Shown here one piece after another: positions 61,001 through 64,000 of a stretch of DNA of 64,000 bases. The notes under the pieces are model-generated. The model was not told where the DNA came from. It saw nothing but the letters and a program-made list of their open reading frames with translations, and ran no database searches. The stretch comes from Rhinopomastus cyanomelas (Eukaryota > Chordata > Aves > Bucerotiformes > Rhinopomastidae). Made by a program: the position numbers and the translations under genes. Within the stretch, counting starts at the first letter, position 1. Every line of letters begins with the position of its first letter. The DNA is taken from NCBI GenBank assembly GCA_013400115.1, contig VXBP01000332.1, positions 236,431 through 300,430 on the forward strand, written 5' to 3'.

Positions 61001-63059
61001 AGTCGCAGGCATTAAACCAGGAAGTCTCTTCCTTTCAGCTTCGTTCCCGGGAAGGAGCTGTGTCAGTATTTGCTGCCAGCACACCCGAACCCTGATCTGG
61101 CTGCGCCAGACGCCTCTCCCCAGGAACGCCTGTCCTTGTGCTCTGCTCACTTGCGTGTACGGTTGTCTTTGGTGTAGTAGAGCTGTTCTCCACTCACCGG
61201 TCCACCTTAACAGAGCTTGAGTACCCAACATATTTTGTTGATCAGTGCGATTCCAACTCGTAATAATATGTAGACTAACCAGATGGAGGCTTGTACCTCT
61301 TGTGATTGTATAAATTAACCAAAATCATTGATAGTTAGGAGAGTGATGACGGAGACCCAGGCGCTGTCAGAACAATGTGCTTTGAGGCGTGCTTAAATCT
61401 GTTCAGACAGCGCTTCTGTTGGTGCATGCTCAGTACGCAGTTCAGCAACGCGGCAGAGCGGCCACCTCGCCCTCAGCTGTGAGGATGGCTGAGGGATGAG
61501 GACTAGTCTCTGCAGAATTCGACTCAGCCAAGAAGGGACAGGTCCTGCTCCATTCAGAGGCACAGCCAGGAAATTTTTGTCACGCATCCAGGTGTCTCTA
61601 TTTTTAGGTTTTGTTTGTTTTATTAATAGGTGACATTTCTAACCTCCTAAAAGTAAGTGTTCTAGTTGGAACGGAGTGTGAGAACTTCCAGGGAACCGCT
61701 GAGAAATGTGTAGGAAACAGCTGGAAATAGCAGCGGAGAAGGCAGTGCCATCTCTATTCTCTTCCTGCCACACAGCCCACAGACCCACTGTTCATTTACG
61801 TCAGTGACTAAAGAACGTATTTAAATGAATGAACTTCATGAATTAATAAGTGGGGGGCGGGGAGGGTGGGGGGGTAGGAAAACTGCAGGACAAAAGGTAC
61901 TTTGTTCTTAGATGTTGAGAGTTTGGTTTGATATTTCATAACGCGGTGCTGGCTGCTGTTTGCTCTGTTTCATAAGACACCCCTAGTAACACGCGATCGC
62001 TTCCCAGATTCCTGCCATTAAATGGTTATTCAGACGTGTTGTGCTGCCAGCAGCGTTTTTTTGCCTGCATGTGAATTATTAGGTGTTTGAATTAGCAATA
62101 TGGGGATTAGCAAAGTTTTTTTTTTGCTTAACTAGTGTTACAGCAGACACTTTAGCCATTTGGTCGTCAGCTACAAATCGTTCTGTGTTTGACCTTCTCA
62201 AAATAATGCCTGCTAGTGCCTCTGTAATTAAACATCTGTCAGGGTTTTCCAAATGCCCTGTGGGTTCTCTTTATTTTATTTTGGGTCTGGGGTGGGCGTG
62301 TGTGTTGCAGCAAGCCCCTGCTTTTAGGGGAAAGCTGGTGCACATAACAGCAAAATGCATTGTGGCCATTTTTGCAGGAGGGCAAACTTGGGAGATCAGC
62401 AGCTTTTTTCCTGCATTTTGGCTGATGTAAATAAGCAGCAAATTTATTGAGACATCCGGTGCAAAACTGGTGTGAGAACAGAACTTTGGGCCTCCTGTGG
62501 CAGCTTGAGCAGATGGGTGCGTCTTACTATTTCTTAAAAACTGAAATGACAGGGAGATTAGGGTTTAAAAATCGCAGCTTCTGTCGCATGCATTAATTAA
62601 AGGGCTTTAGTGTAATAATTTTATCTTATTGTTCTAAAGCATACGGTCAGCTACTTTCATTTTTTAAGAGCACTCAGCCCTTCTCTGGGAGCCACAGCTG
62701 TTTGTTCAGTTAAATTCCTTCTGATTAAAGTTCCCTGAATAGTCATTGGCTTCATATACTGAGACCAGCTCTGTTTTCGCTCCGCTGTGCTGATAATGGG
62801 GTCACTGGGAGATTTCTGAATTAGAACTTCCAACCGAAGTTACAGTGCCCCAGGGATGCTTGAAACACCCTGCTCAGCACAGCCTGACGTGCCTCCAAGT
62901 GCCATCGGAGCACCCAGGGCAGTGGCTCGTACATCTCTATTCCTTGGTTTGCTCGCTGAAGTAGTTTTGGTGGTTTTCTGCTTGGTCCAAAATACCAGCG
63001 TATTTTTAATATGGAAGGAAGTCGGAAACTAACTTTTGCGGTGGTCTAGGAAGAAATCA
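58063..63059 (+). other. ZNF516: Inferred ZNF516 intron after the coding exon, block 4 (non-coding)
   Basis: No gene or transposon was recognised. A strong G-run cluster (61852-61874) could form a quadruplex. Repeat-free AT-rich stretches around 59440-59640 and 62560-62800 are possible regulatory DNA but unproven. Several overlapping short frames near 60284-61231 show no domain, and none matches the expected continuation of ZNF516. Confidence 0.55.
61852..61874 (+). other. Potential G-quadruplex motif
   Basis: Four G runs separated by single bases (ggggggcggggagggtgggg, continuing as more G) satisfy the usual G3+N1-7 pattern with very short loops. On the + strand it would also be present in ZNF516 pre-mRNA. 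Confidence 0.7.
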
Positions 63060-63252
63060 GATCTTACAAAGAAATTCCTCACTGTGAGGATGGTGAGGCA
63101 CTGCAAGAGGTTGCCCCACAGAAGTTGTGAATCTCCATCTCTGTAAGTGTTCAAGGCCAGGCTACTCGGTCTGCTGAGAGGTGTCCCGTGGGCACGGCTA
63201 GGAACTTGAAATTTGATTATCTTTACGGTCCTTTCCAACCTAAGCCATTCAC
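63060..63252 (+). repeat. CR1 LINE 3' fragment
   Basis: A diverged sense CR1: gaaattcctcactgtgagga, tggtgaggcactgcaagagg, agtgttcaaggccaggctac, a ggtcctttccaacctaagcc segment, and a cattcaca remnant of the tail. Confidence 0.82.
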
Positions 63253-64000
63253 AAATTTTGTCATACAAGTTTTGGGGCTTGGGGATTTATTTTTAGGTAT
63301 GCCTGCAATAGGCTGTCTTCTTTTTCCCTGCAAAATGTAAATGTGCAGATTTTTCAAATCTGAAAGCAGCATGCAACAGGAGTGTTGATTTAGTGATTCA
63401 GCAACTTCAGATGGAGAGGTAGGTGTCTCCTGGGGTCTTAAAGTGATGGGCTGTGAGGAGATTGCTTAAAGAAAAAGCTCCTTATTGTAAATGTCAGGGA
63501 AATTTTATTTAAAAATGTCAGTCCTATAGATGCTGTGGATTTGTTACTGGTTTTGCTTCTTCCAACAAATCTTGACATTCCCAGGAAAAACAGATGTGTG
63601 TGGAATGAACTCCTTCTGGGCAATTAACTAATTATGAAGGTCGAGCCTCTGTGTTCTTCCAAACCAAGTATCCCGAGGCTGCAGTGTGGTGTCAGGGCTC
63701 TTCCTTGGCACTGCTTGGTAGGCATCTAGGTTAAGACTGGGTGAAGACCTGTAGCTGTCTGCCAAGCTGGGGATCCCATGTTGGAGTTCAGCAAGGGAAA
63801 GGGGAAGAGCTGCTAGTCCAACAGCTATTTGTGTTCTGTGTTCTCCCTTTAAACTGGGATGTACTGGCGGTGGCATCTGTTGACAGCATTCTGTGGGAGA
63901 GCCTGTCCTGGTATACCAGCTCAATGAGTGAGCAGGCAGTGGGGATTTATCTTCTCCATCTCTCTCGCCAGCATCACTTGGTACACATGGGATTTACATC
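63253..64000 (+). other. ZNF516: End of window, intronic
   Basis: I see no recognisable repeat, exon or RNA. The minus-strand frame at 63628-63924 has no recognisable domain. The ZNF516 intron that begins at 41916 is still open at the right edge, so it is longer than 22 kb. Confidence 0.55.

Overview
The window is vertebrate nuclear DNA, most likely from a bird. The recognisable interspersed repeats are almost all short 5'-truncated CR1 LINE fragments on both strands. They have the typical CR1 3' tail (a diverged ATTCTATG repeat after a ttccaatcc or tccaacc motif). I saw no Alu, B1, L1 or other mammalian repeats, and repeat density is low. The species cannot be named from what I can see.

Only one gene can be supported: ZNF516 (C2H2 zinc-finger transcription factor), on the + strand. 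Its first large coding exon lies at about 39891-41915, with a consensus splice acceptor and donor. It encodes the N-terminal half of the protein with eight C2H2 fingers and a basic putative nuclear-localisation segment. The C-terminal half is not in the window and must lie beyond position 64000.

Layout: 1-138 is an extremely GC-rich block that is probably the edge of the ZNF516 promoter CpG island or its non-coding first exon (inferred). It runs into a low-quality T/G tract with an ambiguous base at 170. About 200-39890 is inferred to be a long 5' intron with scattered CR1 pieces, a (CA)n microsatellite, a three-copy ~57-bp minisatellite and one hAT-type DNA transposon end. 39891-41915 is the coding exon. 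41916-64000 is the beginning of the next intron, with nested CR1 tails just past the splice donor, a ~490-bp antisense CR1, a near-perfect 30-nt hairpin and G-rich runs. I found no tRNA, rRNA, CRISPR, operon-type or complete mobile-element genes. The many short open frames outside the exon look like chance frames or CR1-derived frames.

I did not find an undescribed biological system. The observations most worth a second look are the choice of start codon and the upstream ORFs of ZNF516, a possible intron-retention or intronic-polyadenylation isoform, the hAT terminal sequence next to an assembly N, the perfect hairpin near 46.46 kb, and the minisatellite near 22.8 kb.
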